Below are positions 1 through 7,641 of a stretch of 32,012 nt of DNA, in pieces. A model generated the notes under the pieces. It had not been told where the DNA came from, ran no database searches, and worked only from the letters and a program-made list of their open reading frames with translations. This DNA comes from Campylobacterales bacterium (GTDB lineage: Bacteria; Campylobacterota; Campylobacteria; Campylobacterales; Nitratiruptoraceae). The DNA lies in assembly GCA_027024145.1 (NCBI GenBank), contig JALVTF010000053.1, positions 1-32,012 of the forward strand, in the 5' to 3' direction. Within the stretch, counting starts at the first letter, position 1. Each line of letters begins with the position of its first letter. Made by a program: the position numbers and the translations under genes.

Positions 1-30
1 ACCCCTACTAAACCCCTCTCTGTTACAACA
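1..30 (-). ncRNA. Probable tracrRNA 5' part (anti-repeat), cut by left edge
   Basis: On the + strand these 30 bases match the 3' 28 bases of the CRISPR repeat, with one inserted A after ACCCCT, a G-to-T change and a diverged last base. Read on the minus strand they would pair with crRNA repeat sequence, the extra base forming a bulge, as in type II crRNA:tracrRNA duplexes. The unit is not in phase with the array: the 66-bp period would place the previous repeat at 25-60. A good minus-strand promoter (36-64) ends about 6 bases upstream. In type II systems the tracrRNA begins with the anti-repeat and continues into hairpins bound by Cas9; here that continuation is beyond the window. The alternative is a stray degenerate repeat. 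Confidence 0.7.
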
Positions 31-35
31 ATCCT

Positions 36-64
36 ATTATAGCACAAAGCGGATATTTTGCAAA
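36..64 (-). promoter_or_regulatory. Promoter of the putative tracrRNA
   Basis: On the minus strand: -35 TTTGCA (59-64), a 17-bp spacer, and -10 TATAAT (36-41) preceded by TGC, which makes an extended -10. Transcription would start near position 29 and go left, directly into the anti-repeat. It lies in the AT-rich 60-bp stretch (31-90) between anti-repeat and first repeat, which is also the likely leader of the array. Confidence 0.65.
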
Positions 65-90
65 TTTATAAAATTAAAAACTCTTTAACA

Positions 91-1299
91 GTTTTAAGAC
101 CCCTCTAAACCCCGCTCTGTTACAATACAGATGGCTAATTGGATACCGAAGAATCTGTTTTAAGACCCCTCTAAACCCCGCTCTGTTACAATGAAGCCAG
201 AAGGCAATGTACCGATGTTGCTGTTTTAAGACCCCTCTAAACCCCGCTCTGTTACAATAAATAGCCAAGACCAGCTCCAGCCACTTCCGTTTTAAGACCC
301 CTCTAAACCCCGCTCTGTTACAATGTTCGTTGTTCCACGTATCGAGGGCGTTCCGTTTTAAGACCCCTCTAAACCCCGCTCTGTTACAATTTGTTTGCTC
401 AAACATAAGCAGGTTCTTCAGTTTTAAGACCCCTCTAAACCCCGCTCTGTTACAATGGCGTTTTGCTCCTCAATCTGCTCCAGCCGGTTTTAAGACCCCT
501 CTAAACCCCGCTCTGTTACAATACGTCCCGCCGTCAAACTCCGTCACCATCAGTTTTAAGACCCCTCTAAACCCCGCTCTGTTACAATTCGTTTCATAGT
601 ATTTTACATCAACGTCGGGTTTTAAGACCCCTCTAAACCCCGCTCTGTTACAATTTTGACGCGAGCAGCCTTCTCCTCGCCACTGTTTTAAGACCCCTCT
701 AAACCCCGCTCTGTTACAATCAATTTTGTTGCATGATTCTTTGAAAATTCGTTTTAAGACCCCTCTAAACCCCGCTCTGTTACAATGGTTTGTATTCGCG
801 ACGCTTTTCGTAGTCGGTTTTAAGACCCCTCTAAACCCCGCTCTGTTACAATCACTGCTATTCAAGCAACACATGTCGCTTCGTTTTAAGACCCCTCTAA
901 ACCCCGCTCTGTTACAATAGATGTACCTCAATTACCTCCCTTATAAGCGTTTTAAGACCCCTCTAAACCCCGCTCTGTTACAATTCTATGTGCTGCCGAA
1001 CGGTCGCAAGGTGTGTTTTAAGACCCCTCTAAACCCCGCTCTGTTACAATCTCAATTTCTAAAATATCTTCTTCATTTTCGTTTTAAGACCCCTCTAAAC
1101 CCCGCTCTGTTACAATTCTGATCATGAATTTACGCACGCGATTGCCGTTTTAAGACCCCTCTAAACCCCGCTCTGTTACAATTTGAAAAGATGATAGGTG
1201 TGAGGCACATAGGTTTTAAGACCCCTCTAAACCCCGCTCTGTTACAATTCGTGTCGAAAAAAGTGTTCGAGATCGTGTGTTTTAAGACCCCTCTAAACC
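91..1299 (+). CRISPR. CRISPR array, type II-C-like, 18 full repeats plus one truncated
   Basis: A 36-bp repeat starting GTTTTAAGACCCC and ending GCTCTGTTACAAT recurs at a strict 66-bp period, at 91, 157, 223 and so on to 1213. There are 18 complete, apparently identical copies. A 19th copy at 1279 keeps only its first 21 bases before the sequence diverges at 1300. All 18 spacers are exactly 30 bp and differ from one another. Repeat length, 30-bp spacers, the GTTTTA start and the TACAAT end match type II-C arrays (Neisseria, Campylobacter), and the adjacent anti-repeat supports this. The crRNA strand is +, with the repeat's 5' half following each spacer. Each repeat ends in TGTTACAAT, an extended -10 box that could start transcription inside the next spacer. 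No cas9, cas1 or cas2 is visible; they may lie to the left. Confidence 0.97.
1279..1299 (+). repeat. Truncated terminal CRISPR repeat
   Basis: The last repeat matches the first 21 of 36 bases and then changes abruptly to TTCAATATG. The retained half is the part that pairs with tracrRNA, so spacer 18 could still give a usable crRNA. The lost half carries the internal promoter. A degenerate or shortened repeat usually marks the leader-distal end. Confidence 0.9.
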
Positions 1300-1355
1300 T
1301 TCAATATGATTCGTTATAATATTTTCATGGAAGTAGCAATAACGATCATCGGGCT

Positions 1356-1748
1356 CTATGTCATCGTAGATTGGATATTGTGGCAGGATGCAAGATATTT
1401 AGTCTTAGGCGCTATCTGGTATATTTTGCTTTCGGTTTGTTGGTGCACTTTCTCCATTGTCATAGCTTCACTCTTGTCCGCTTTTGTATACTTCTTGCCA
1501 GCACTAGTGCGATTTATGAAAAAGCCAATAGTGCATTCTTGAGCGGTCATAGTGGCTTCTGGTTGTAGTGCCAAGAGTATATGAGGCGAGCAGAAAGCCC
1601 TATGCTTGAAATTGTGAGTACTATGCAACATATCCATATCTGCATGATGGAGAGCCGTTGCCACGAGTTTTGATAGAGGCTCGAGAGATTTTTGGAAATG
1701 GACGTGTGTCTTGAGGTGGAGTTTGATATAGAGTTCGTGGTATTGCAT
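1356..1748 (-). pseudogene. Short gene with Cas6-like N-terminus, probable remnant
   Basis: An open frame of 130 codons starts at ATG 1748 with GGAG five bases upstream, so the start looks genuine. The first 50 residues (MQYHELYIKLHLK, then HFQKSLEPLSKL, then LHSTHNFKHRAFC) resemble from memory the N-terminus of Cas6 CRISPR endoribonucleases of Campylobacterota, which have an LHxxxxFKxYxF-type segment. After that the frame loses any family look, and it is about half the usual Cas6 length. Other frames downstream are broken by stops. I infer a truncated or frameshifted cas6 from a lost type I/III system; type II systems do not use Cas6. A longer TTG start at 1820 would overlap the upstream gene and lacks support. 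It could also be an unrelated small protein. The rest of 1300-1800 holds nothing else I can support. Confidence 0.35.
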
Positions 1749-1800
1749 TGCGCTCCAAGAAACTTTTTTTATTGTGATGCTTTGATGTTGCAAAATTGTT

Positions 1801-2238
1801 TTATCTTCTTGTGAGCGCAAGTTCGTAGATTTTGTCTCCTACGATGAGGTAGCAAAAGTGATCTGCGAGCATCTTGCCAAAGAGCGTGGCGTGTTGACAG
1901 GCGATGTATTTATCACCCTTTTGAGGTAGCTGGGATTTTTCGAAAAGTTCTGCTTTGATGCGATAGGTTTCGTTTGTGTCCAGGTCTTTGACGCTGTGGC
2001 CTTTGATGGCGATATGGCGAGAGATGTGGTAGACGTTGTGTTTGAGGGGTAAAATCGCACCGAAAAGAAACATCGCCAGTACCACACCTAAAGCCAGCTC
2101 GCTTTTGTGCATGACGATAAAGGCTCCCATGAAGGCAAGCGCCGCTAAAAGAACCCAGCCTGCTGGAATGTAGTAGATACCGAGGATGATGAGCGCCAAA
2201 GCGATGAGGGTAGAGATGAGGATGAGGAGTTTGTTCAT
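1801..2238 (-). CDS. Small integral membrane protein, unknown
   Basis: 145 residues. The first half is hydrophobic, with about three membrane segments (roughly residues 3-23, 27-43 and 47-65). It is followed by a hydrophilic half with two cysteines (ACQHATLF and HFCYLIVGDK) that reads like a small beta-rich domain. The start is fixed by AAGGAG seven bases upstream of ATG 2238. It is the last gene of the long reverse-strand run, 54 bp after feoB. The gap is AT-rich, without a clear promoter or terminator, so cotranscription with feoB is likely. I do not recognise the family, and position is the only hint of function. Confidence 0.75.
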   Translation of the reverse strand: MNKLLILISTLIALALIILGIYYIPAGWVLLAALAFMGAFIVMHKSELALGVVLAMFLFGAILPLKHNVYHISRHIAIKGHSVKDLDTNETYRIKAELFEKSQLPQKGDKYIACQHATLFGKMLADHFCYLIVGDKIYELALTRR

Positions 2239-2292
2239 GATTCGCTCCTTTGTATTATGGACTATAATAGCGAAAAAAAGTTATGTATAGTG

Positions 2293-4410
2293 CTACAAAA
2301 GTAGCGCTGCGAAGTGGTAGACCACAAACGCTACCGTGTAGGCAAGGATTGGTAAAAGTGCTGTTTCAAAGAGCATCCAGCGCCAGCCAAATTCGTTTTT
2401 GATAGCTGCCATGGTAGAGACGCATGGAATATAAAGCAGGATAAAGACCAGATAGCTGAGTGCCGAGAGGGGTGTGAACTGCTGGCGGATACGCTGCTGG
2501 ATCCTCGAGGGTGCCACCTCAGTTTCGAGGCTGGTGATCTGGATGGCCAAGAGATTGTGCGCAGAGCGCTCGGTAGCGACCCAGAGTGTATGCAGCTCTT
2601 TTGTGAGGTCTTCCAAGATGCTGCTTTTTGCCATCGGCTTGTGAGCAGCTTCCACTCCATAAATAGTCCCCAAAGAGCCGATGATCACCTCTTTGGCCAA
2701 AGTACCGGGGATGAGAGCCGCCACAGGCTCCCAGTGCTCGCCAAATCCCACAGGCTTGAAAATGGGTGTGATCTTTTTGGAAATCTGAGCAAGATAGGAT
2801 GTCTGCGGCGTCGCAGAAGGCGGGAGATTGATGATCCCCCACAAGATCACCGAGGCCATCACGATCACGGTGCCGGCACGCACGATGAAGTCTTTGAGCT
2901 TGGGCCACATGAGCATCCAGATGGCTCTGGCCGATGGCATATGGTAGGTGGGGAGCTCCATGAAAAAGGGTTTGGCCTGGGATGTGGGTAGTGCCTTATT
3001 GGCTATGAAACCGACGATGAAAGCTACGAGGATACCAAGGAGATAGAGCGAAAAGATGATGAGCGCCTGATGGCGCGTAAAAAAGAGAGCCGTAAAGAGA
3101 GCATAGACCGGTAGTCTCGCACTACAGCTCATAAAAGAAATCATGAGTGCAGTGATGAGGCGCTCGCGAAAAGAACTCAGCGTCCTCGTGGCATAGACTG
3201 CCGGGACGTTGCAGCCAAAGCCTACGATGAGAGCGATGAAGGCGTTACCTTTGATACCCAAAATGCCGGCTACTCTATCGAGCAAGAAGCTGACTCTGGC
3301 CATGTAGCCACTCTCTTCCAACAGCGCCATGAAAAAGTACAAAAATGCCAAAAGCGGCAAAAACGAAAGTACCAATCCCACACCACTGACGACACCATCG
3401 ACTGTGAGAGAGACGAGCCAAGACGGCAGATCCGCCATGGCAGCTCGCAGGTGTGGCGCTACGAACCCATCGAAAAAGCCGCCTACCCAATCCACAAAGG
3501 GCGTACTGCCATCGAAGGTGGTCTTGAACATCAAAAACATCACTATAAAAAAGAGCGGAATTCCAAACCACCTGTGCAATGCGATAGTGTCGATCTTGTC
3601 TGTCAGGAGCACACGATCCACCAAAGGTTTGTGGAGCACCTGCGCAAGGATCGCATCGATCTTTTGGTAGCGATCCTGGACGATGAACTCTTTGACATCC
3701 ATTCTCAGGTGTCTTTGGAGGCGTTCTCTGGCTTTGTGTGCCAGATCCACGATGGCCGGATCGAGCTCTTGCATCCTTTGGATGGCGTAGCTGTCGTTTT
3801 CCAAAAGCTTGATGGCCAAGAATCGCTTGATCTGGCACTCCAGACCCTCCATTTTGTGTACCAAAAAGGCGATCTCCTTTTCGATATGCTCCTGGTAGGG
3901 GATGAGGTGGGGGAGTTGGCACTCCTTGTAAACTTCATAGAGCCTACCAAGGAGCGTTTTGGTGCCGATGCCTTTGGATGCGATAGTGGGAATACAGGGG
4001 ATGCCGAAGATCTCTTGGAGTTTTTCCACGTCCAGTCTGTAGCCTCGCTTGCTAAACTCATCGAACATATTGAGGGCTATGACCATCGGCTTTTGCAGAT
4101 CGATGAGCTCGAGGGTGAGGTAGAGATTACGCCGTAGATCGGTGGTGTCTACCACATTGACGATGGCATCGAACCCACCGGCACAGAGATTGGAGCGGGT
4201 GACCTTCTCTTCGAGGGTATAGGGCGAGAGGGTGTAGGTGCCGGGCAGATCCACCAGGTGGAGCGTTTCGTCTTCATATGTGAATGTTACCTCCTTTTTC
4301 TCCACCGTCACGCCGGGCCAGTTGCCCACCTGTAGGTCGCTACCGGCTATGGCGTTGATGAGGGCCGTTTTTCCGACGTTGGGATTGCCTACGAAAGCCA
4401 CTTCGATCAT
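2293..4410 (-). CDS. feoB: Ferrous iron transporter FeoB
   Basis: A 705-residue inner-membrane Fe(II) uptake protein with an N-terminal G domain. Visible motifs: G1 GNPNVGKT (residues 8-15), switch region GVTVEKK, G3 DLPG (54-57) and G4 NMFD (114-117). A helical spacer domain follows, then the membrane part from about residue 280. That part carries FeoB gate signatures: GFGCNVPA, SCSARLPVYALF and PGTLAKEVIIGSLG. Length is normal for a Campylobacterota FeoB. ATG 4410 overlaps the feoA stop by 4 bp, so translation is coupled. FeoB imports Fe2+ from the periplasm under reducing conditions. It sits downstream of an exporter and chrA rather than alone, suggesting a shared metal or redox context. 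No feoC is seen. Confidence 0.97.
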   Translation of the reverse strand: MIEVAFVGNPNVGKTALINAIAGSDLQVGNWPGVTVEKKEVTFTYEDETLHLVDLPGTYTLSPYTLEEKVTRSNLCAGGFDAIVNVVDTTDLRRNLYLTLELIDLQKPMVIALNMFDEFSKRGYRLDVEKLQEIFGIPCIPTIASKGIGTKTLLGRLYEVYKECQLPHLIPYQEHIEKEIAFLVHKMEGLECQIKRFLAIKLLENDSYAIQRMQELDPAIVDLAHKARERLQRHLRMDVKEFIVQDRYQKIDAILAQVLHKPLVDRVLLTDKIDTIALHRWFGIPLFFIVMFLMFKTTFDGSTPFVDWVGGFFDGFVAPHLRAAMADLPSWLVSLTVDGVVSGVGLVLSFLPLLAFLYFFMALLEESGYMARVSFLLDRVAGILGIKGNAFIALIVGFGCNVPAVYATRTLSSFRERLITALMISFMSCSARLPVYALFTALFFTRHQALIIFSLYLLGILVAFIVGFIANKALPTSQAKPFFMELPTYHMPSARAIWMLMWPKLKDFIVRAGTVIVMASVILWGIINLPPSATPQTSYLAQISKKITPIFKPVGFGEHWEPVAALIPGTLAKEVIIGSLGTIYGVEAAHKPMAKSSILEDLTKELHTLWVATERSAHNLLAIQITSLETEVAPSRIQQRIRQQFTPLSALSYLVFILLYIPCVSTMAAIKNEFGWRWMLFETALLPILAYTVAFVVYHFAALLL

Positions 4411-4652
4411 CGTTTGTCCTTGAAGCGTTCCACTACGATTTTTTGGGCTTCGCTTTTACGTATGGCGATATGGGTGTTGCCGATTTCGAGCTCCATGGGA
4501 TCGCCAAAGGGAGCGACGCGCACCACCTCTATCGGCGTGTTGGCCAAGGCACCTAATTCCATGAGGCGGTTTTTGAGCTCACCGATATCGCCTATCTCTT
4601 TGATGATACCCTTTTCTCCGGGATGCAGGTCTGATAGCTTCTTGCGGCTCAT
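4407..4652 (-). CDS. feoA: FeoA, cytosolic partner of FeoB
   Basis: 81 residues, one SH3-like FeoA domain. The segments LHPGEKGIIKEI, LKNRLMELGALANTPIEVV and APFGDPMELEIGNTHIAIRK follow the family pattern throughout. The start ATG 4652 has AGGAG seven bases upstream, inside the end of the preceding ATPase gene's spacer (8 bp gap). The last four bases overlap feoB. FeoA modulates FeoB-dependent Fe2+ uptake from the cytosolic side. Confidence 0.95.
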   Translation of the reverse strand: MSRKKLSDLHPGEKGIIKEIGDIGELKNRLMELGALANTPIEVVRVAPFGDPMELEIGNTHIAIRKSEAQKIVVERFKDKR

Positions 4653-4660
4653 CCATGCTC

Positions 4661-5368
4661 CTAAATGATGTGCATATCGGGTGTGACGGGTTTTTCTATG
4701 ATCTTTTTATTTTCTATGCTTAAAACTCTATCACAAAATGGCAGCAGCGACTCGTCGTGTGTCACCATGACGATGGCGACATTTTTGTCTGTAGTGAGTT
4801 TTTTGAGCATCTTGACCACATCGATGGTGCGTTTTCTATCCAGAGCCGCTGTCGGTTCGTCTGCCAAAATGATCTGAGGGTCGTTGGCCAGGGCTCTGGC
4901 GATGGCGGCACGCTGATTTTGGCCACCTGAGAGGTGTGCTGGCATTTCGTTTGCCTTGTCTGCTATTTCGAAATACTCCAAAAGCTCCATAGCGCGCTTG
5001 CTTGCCTCTTTTTTGGGAACACCGTTGATGATGGGAAGCATCGTAACGTTTTCGAGGATGGTAAGGAAGGGGATGAGATAGTGGGCTTGGAAAATAAAGC
5101 CGATTTTCTTGCGCCGCAGAGCTCTTGGGTCTTTGATGAGCCAGTGATTATCGTAAACTTTTTCTTCCCCCAGCCATATCTGGCCGCTATCGGGCTCTAT
5201 GACGCATCCAAGCATCATAAGTAGCGTTGTCTTACCGGCTCCACTGGGGGCTACGAGGGCCACAAGCTCACCCTTTTGCACTGTAAAGCTTGCACCTTCA
5301 AAGACTCTGACGATATTGTCACCTTTGCCAAAATGTTTGTAGAGATTGTGCACCTGAATCGCTTGCAT
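4661..5368 (-). CDS. ABC exporter ATPase, LolD/DevA/MacB type
   Basis: 235 residues, a single nucleotide-binding domain. Walker A reads APSGAGKTT (first glycine replaced by alanine, as in some LolD-type proteins). The Q-loop region is FIFQAHYLIPFLT, the signature LSGGQNQRAAIARAL, Walker B IILADEPTAALD, and the H-switch MVTHDE. The family energises FtsX-like permeases that drive extraction or export through the envelope. It starts at ATG 5368, immediately after the permease stop, with GGAGG inside the permease end. With the upstream permease, adaptor and TolC it forms a complete DevBCA/MacAB-like tripartite exporter. Substrate unknown. Confidence 0.93.
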   Translation of the reverse strand: MQAIQVHNLYKHFGKGDNIVRVFEGASFTVQKGELVALVAPSGAGKTTLLMMLGCVIEPDSGQIWLGEEKVYDNHWLIKDPRALRRKKIGFIFQAHYLIPFLTILENVTMLPIINGVPKKEASKRAMELLEYFEIADKANEMPAHLSGGQNQRAAIARALANDPQIILADEPTAALDRKRTIDVVKMLKKLTTDKNVAIVMVTHDESLLPFCDRVLSIENKKIIEKPVTPDMHII

Positions 5369-6505
5369 CTATCCTCCGATGGCTTCTGTGGGGTCGGCCT
5401 GGAGCACTTTGCGAATGCCTGCCAAGGAAGCGAGCAGTGAAGCGATGATGACGATCGCAAAGAGCTTTTTGGCATCATCTGCTTCCAAGACCACTCTTTT
5501 TGGGAATTTATCGTAGATGAGGTGGGCGAAAATGTTGGCAAAAATGAAGGCCAAAATCCCGAGTGTCAAGGTCTCTTGGCCGATCATGCCCACGATCTTG
5601 CTATCGGGGATGCCGATGAGCTTCATGATGGTGATCTCTTTGATTTTTTCCAGTGTCATTGTATAGATGATGAGGGCGATGATGATGGTAGAGACGATGA
5701 TGAGGATGGTGGTAAACATCCCGATCTGCTTGGAAGCCATTTTGATAAAGTTTATCGATAAAATATTCTCTTCTTGCTCTTTTGTATAAACACTTTTATG
5801 AAGGTTTTTTTCTATATCTTTTGCCACCCTTTCTTTGTCGTATCCTGGCTTTACTTTTACTACAATCGTATTGACAAAGTGCGCTGGATTTTCCTCTACG
5901 CCTCTTGCACGATCGCTACGGATGCGGTTGTTGGAGTAGGAAAACTGCAGTTCTTGAGCGTCTTTGAGTGAAACAAATACCAGCGGAACGCCGCCGCTGG
6001 AGACGCTAAGGTGTGTGATGCCGACCACTTTGTAGCGGTGGCGCAAGATCGGCACCACATCGCCTACATGCAGGCCGGTTTTGTCCGATACCACGATTTC
6101 ATAATGATCATGCAAGAGGACTCTTCCCTCTACGAGCCTTTTGATAGGATCGATTTTGCCAAACGGATCGTACCCTACAGCCATAACACGCATGGGGCCT
6201 TTGGGAGTGGGCAACTGGAGGCTTTGAAATGTGAGCGGCTCTGCGGCGGCCACTCCCTCCATCGCCGCCACCACATCGCGTGTATCCTCAAAGAGTCTGG
6301 AGCTTTCGGCGATGGGACCCAGAGTCTTTTCCTGTACCACCCAAAGGTCTGCTCCCACATCTTCGATCATCGCTTTTGCATCGATGAGCATCCCTTTGTA
6401 GACTCCCATCATAATCAGCACGATCCCTAACAGCATCCCCACTCCCATAGCCGTGACGAGAAATTTACCCAAAGAGTAGCGAATGTCTTTGTATGCAAGG
6501 TTCAT
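5369..6505 (-). CDS. ABC exporter permease, FtsX/DevC type
   Basis: 378 residues with the four-segment FtsX/MacB-like layout. One N-terminal membrane helix (about 14-36) is followed by a large periplasmic domain (about 40-260). Three helices complete the C-terminal part (about 265-285, 315-335 and 345-365). The N-terminus (MNLAYKDIRYSLGKF) and segments such as GADLWVVQEKTLGP fit DevC-like permeases. ATG 6505 overlaps the adaptor stop by 4 bp. It should work with the ATPase (4661) and the HlyD-like adaptor (6502). I cannot infer the substrate; neighbouring chrA and feoAB hint at metal or envelope stress only. Confidence 0.9.
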   Translation of the reverse strand: MNLAYKDIRYSLGKFLVTAMGVGMLLGIVLIMMGVYKGMLIDAKAMIEDVGADLWVVQEKTLGPIAESSRLFEDTRDVVAAMEGVAAAEPLTFQSLQLPTPKGPMRVMAVGYDPFGKIDPIKRLVEGRVLLHDHYEIVVSDKTGLHVGDVVPILRHRYKVVGITHLSVSSGGVPLVFVSLKDAQELQFSYSNNRIRSDRARGVEENPAHFVNTIVVKVKPGYDKERVAKDIEKNLHKSVYTKEQEENILSINFIKMASKQIGMFTTILIIVSTIIIALIIYTMTLEKIKEITIMKLIGIPDSKIVGMIGQETLTLGILAFIFANIFAHLIYDKFPKRVVLEADDAKKLFAIVIIASLLASLAGIRKVLQADPTEAIGG

Positions 6506-7641
6506 CGATAGACTCGCATCCCTTCATGGAGTGTTTTTTTGTTTTTAGTAGGGATGAGGATGATGGTGTGGGCATCGATGCCTTCGACGCCGGCATACTG
6601 CTCGTCTCTTGCGATTATCCTGATGGGTTGCAGATGCGCTTTGCCGTTTGTATAGACCCACACTGCCGGTGTTTGGCCAAAATGGATGAGGCGCAAAGGG
6701 ATTTTGTAGAGATCATCGTAGCGGTGGGTGATGATTTTCACATAGGCTTGCTCGTGCAAGAAAAATGGCTTGGGAAGTGTGGCAAACGCTACGTCGATAC
6801 GCTTTTCGAGGGTGACGGGGTCGGCTTGGGGCTCGATGCGTTTGACAGAGCCGACAAAATGCTTGGCGGGGGATGAGCGCAGCGTGATAAAAGCCTTTTG
6901 GCCTGGCTGGATAGCAGTGCTGATACGCTCGTCGATATAGGTTTTGACCCATACCTCATCGGGACGCACCACCTGGAAAATGGGTTGGCCGGGAAGGAGT
7001 GTTTGTGAGATTGTGGCCTTTTTTGCCACCACGTAGCCATCGATGGGAGAGGTGATTTTGTAGCGAGAGAGCTTTGCTTTGAGAGCTTCAAGCTCTTTTT
7101 GCAACGAGGCGATTTTTTTTGATTGTGCTTGTATGGATAGCCTCTTTGCTTGTATTTGTGCCGTGATACTATCGAGTGTCGCTTTTGCTTTGTCGTATTC
7201 AGCCTGGGAGACAAAGTGGTTTTTAACCAGATGCAAGTATCTTTGATACGTTTTGTTTGCCAAAACTTTTTGCGCTATGAGGCTACCCAGCTCCTTTTTT
7301 GTAGCGTTTTGCAAGAGTTTTACCTCTTCTATCTGCTTTTGGAGAGACGCTATTTTTTGGGGCAGATCCACCGGATCAATCAGAGCGACGAGATCTCCTT
7401 TTTGTACCCATTTGCCTTCATCTATAAAGATTTTTTCTACTTTACCGCCGAGTTGAGAAGTGATATTGTAGATGTTTTTCGCCGCTATTTCTCCTACACC
7501 CGTCACCACATTATCTATGCTTCCCATGGTGGGACGGTAGGTGGCGTAGGTAATGCGTGGTTTGTAGACTTTGGCATAGAAAAGGTAGCCACCTATGGCG
7601 ACGATAGCAAAGAATACGATCCAGCCAAGAGCTTTTTTCAT
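6502..7641 (-). CDS. HlyD/DevB-family periplasmic adaptor
   Basis: 379 residues. An N-terminal membrane anchor (about 5-23) is followed by a lipoyl-like half motif (GGKVEKIFIDEGKWVQKGDLVALID). Next comes a long coiled coil (about 90-195, rich in K, Q, E and A), then the second half motif (KITSPIDGYVVAKKATISQTLLPGQPIF split across strands) and a beta-barrel domain. This is the classic order of membrane fusion proteins joining an inner-membrane exporter to TolC. ATG 7641 overlaps the tolC-like stop by 4 bp and the 3' end overlaps the permease, so the four exporter genes are translationally coupled. Confidence 0.92.
   Translation of the reverse strand: MKKALGWIVFFAIVAIGGYLFYAKVYKPRITYATYRPTMGSIDNVVTGVGEIAAKNIYNITSQLGGKVEKIFIDEGKWVQKGDLVALIDPVDLPQKIASLQKQIEEVKLLQNATKKELGSLIAQKVLANKTYQRYLHLVKNHFVSQAEYDKAKATLDSITAQIQAKRLSIQAQSKKIASLQKELEALKAKLSRYKITSPIDGYVVAKKATISQTLLPGQPIFQVVRPDEVWVKTYIDERISTAIQPGQKAFITLRSSPAKHFVGSVKRIEPQADPVTLEKRIDVAFATLPKPFFLHEQAYVKIITHRYDDLYKIPLRLIHFGQTPAVWVYTNGKAHLQPIRIIARDEQYAGVEGIDAHTIILIPTKNKKTLHEGMRVYR

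Noticed and set aside
25-90. Bases 1-30 as just another array repeat
   Set aside because: The copy is out of phase with the 66-bp period, carries an insertion, is separated by 60 bp rather than 30, and has an opposing promoter; anti-repeat fits better.
74-1121. Several long open frames on both strands through the CRISPR array
   Set aside because: Their products are the repeat translated over and over with spacer inserts; they are a by-product of the 66-bp period.
127-1278. Self-targeting or phage assignment of spacers
   Set aside because: No spacer was seen to match elsewhere in the window, and origin cannot be judged without a database search, although several translate to plausible protein fragments.
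91-1299. Type I/III or type V classification of the array
   Set aside because: 36-bp repeats with 30-bp spacers, GTTTTA/TACAAT ends and a nearby anti-repeat favour type II-C; the type V-A repeat end is absent. Without cas genes this remains an inference.
1306-1542. Hydrophobic 78-codon frame on the + strand after the array
   Set aside because: No ribosome binding site, overlaps the better-supported reverse-strand frame, and T-rich sequence readily gives hydrophobic frames; TATAAT at 1315-1320 lacks a -35.
3451-4137. 228-codon + strand frame inside feoB
   Set aside because: Antisense shadow of a fully recognisable FeoB G domain.
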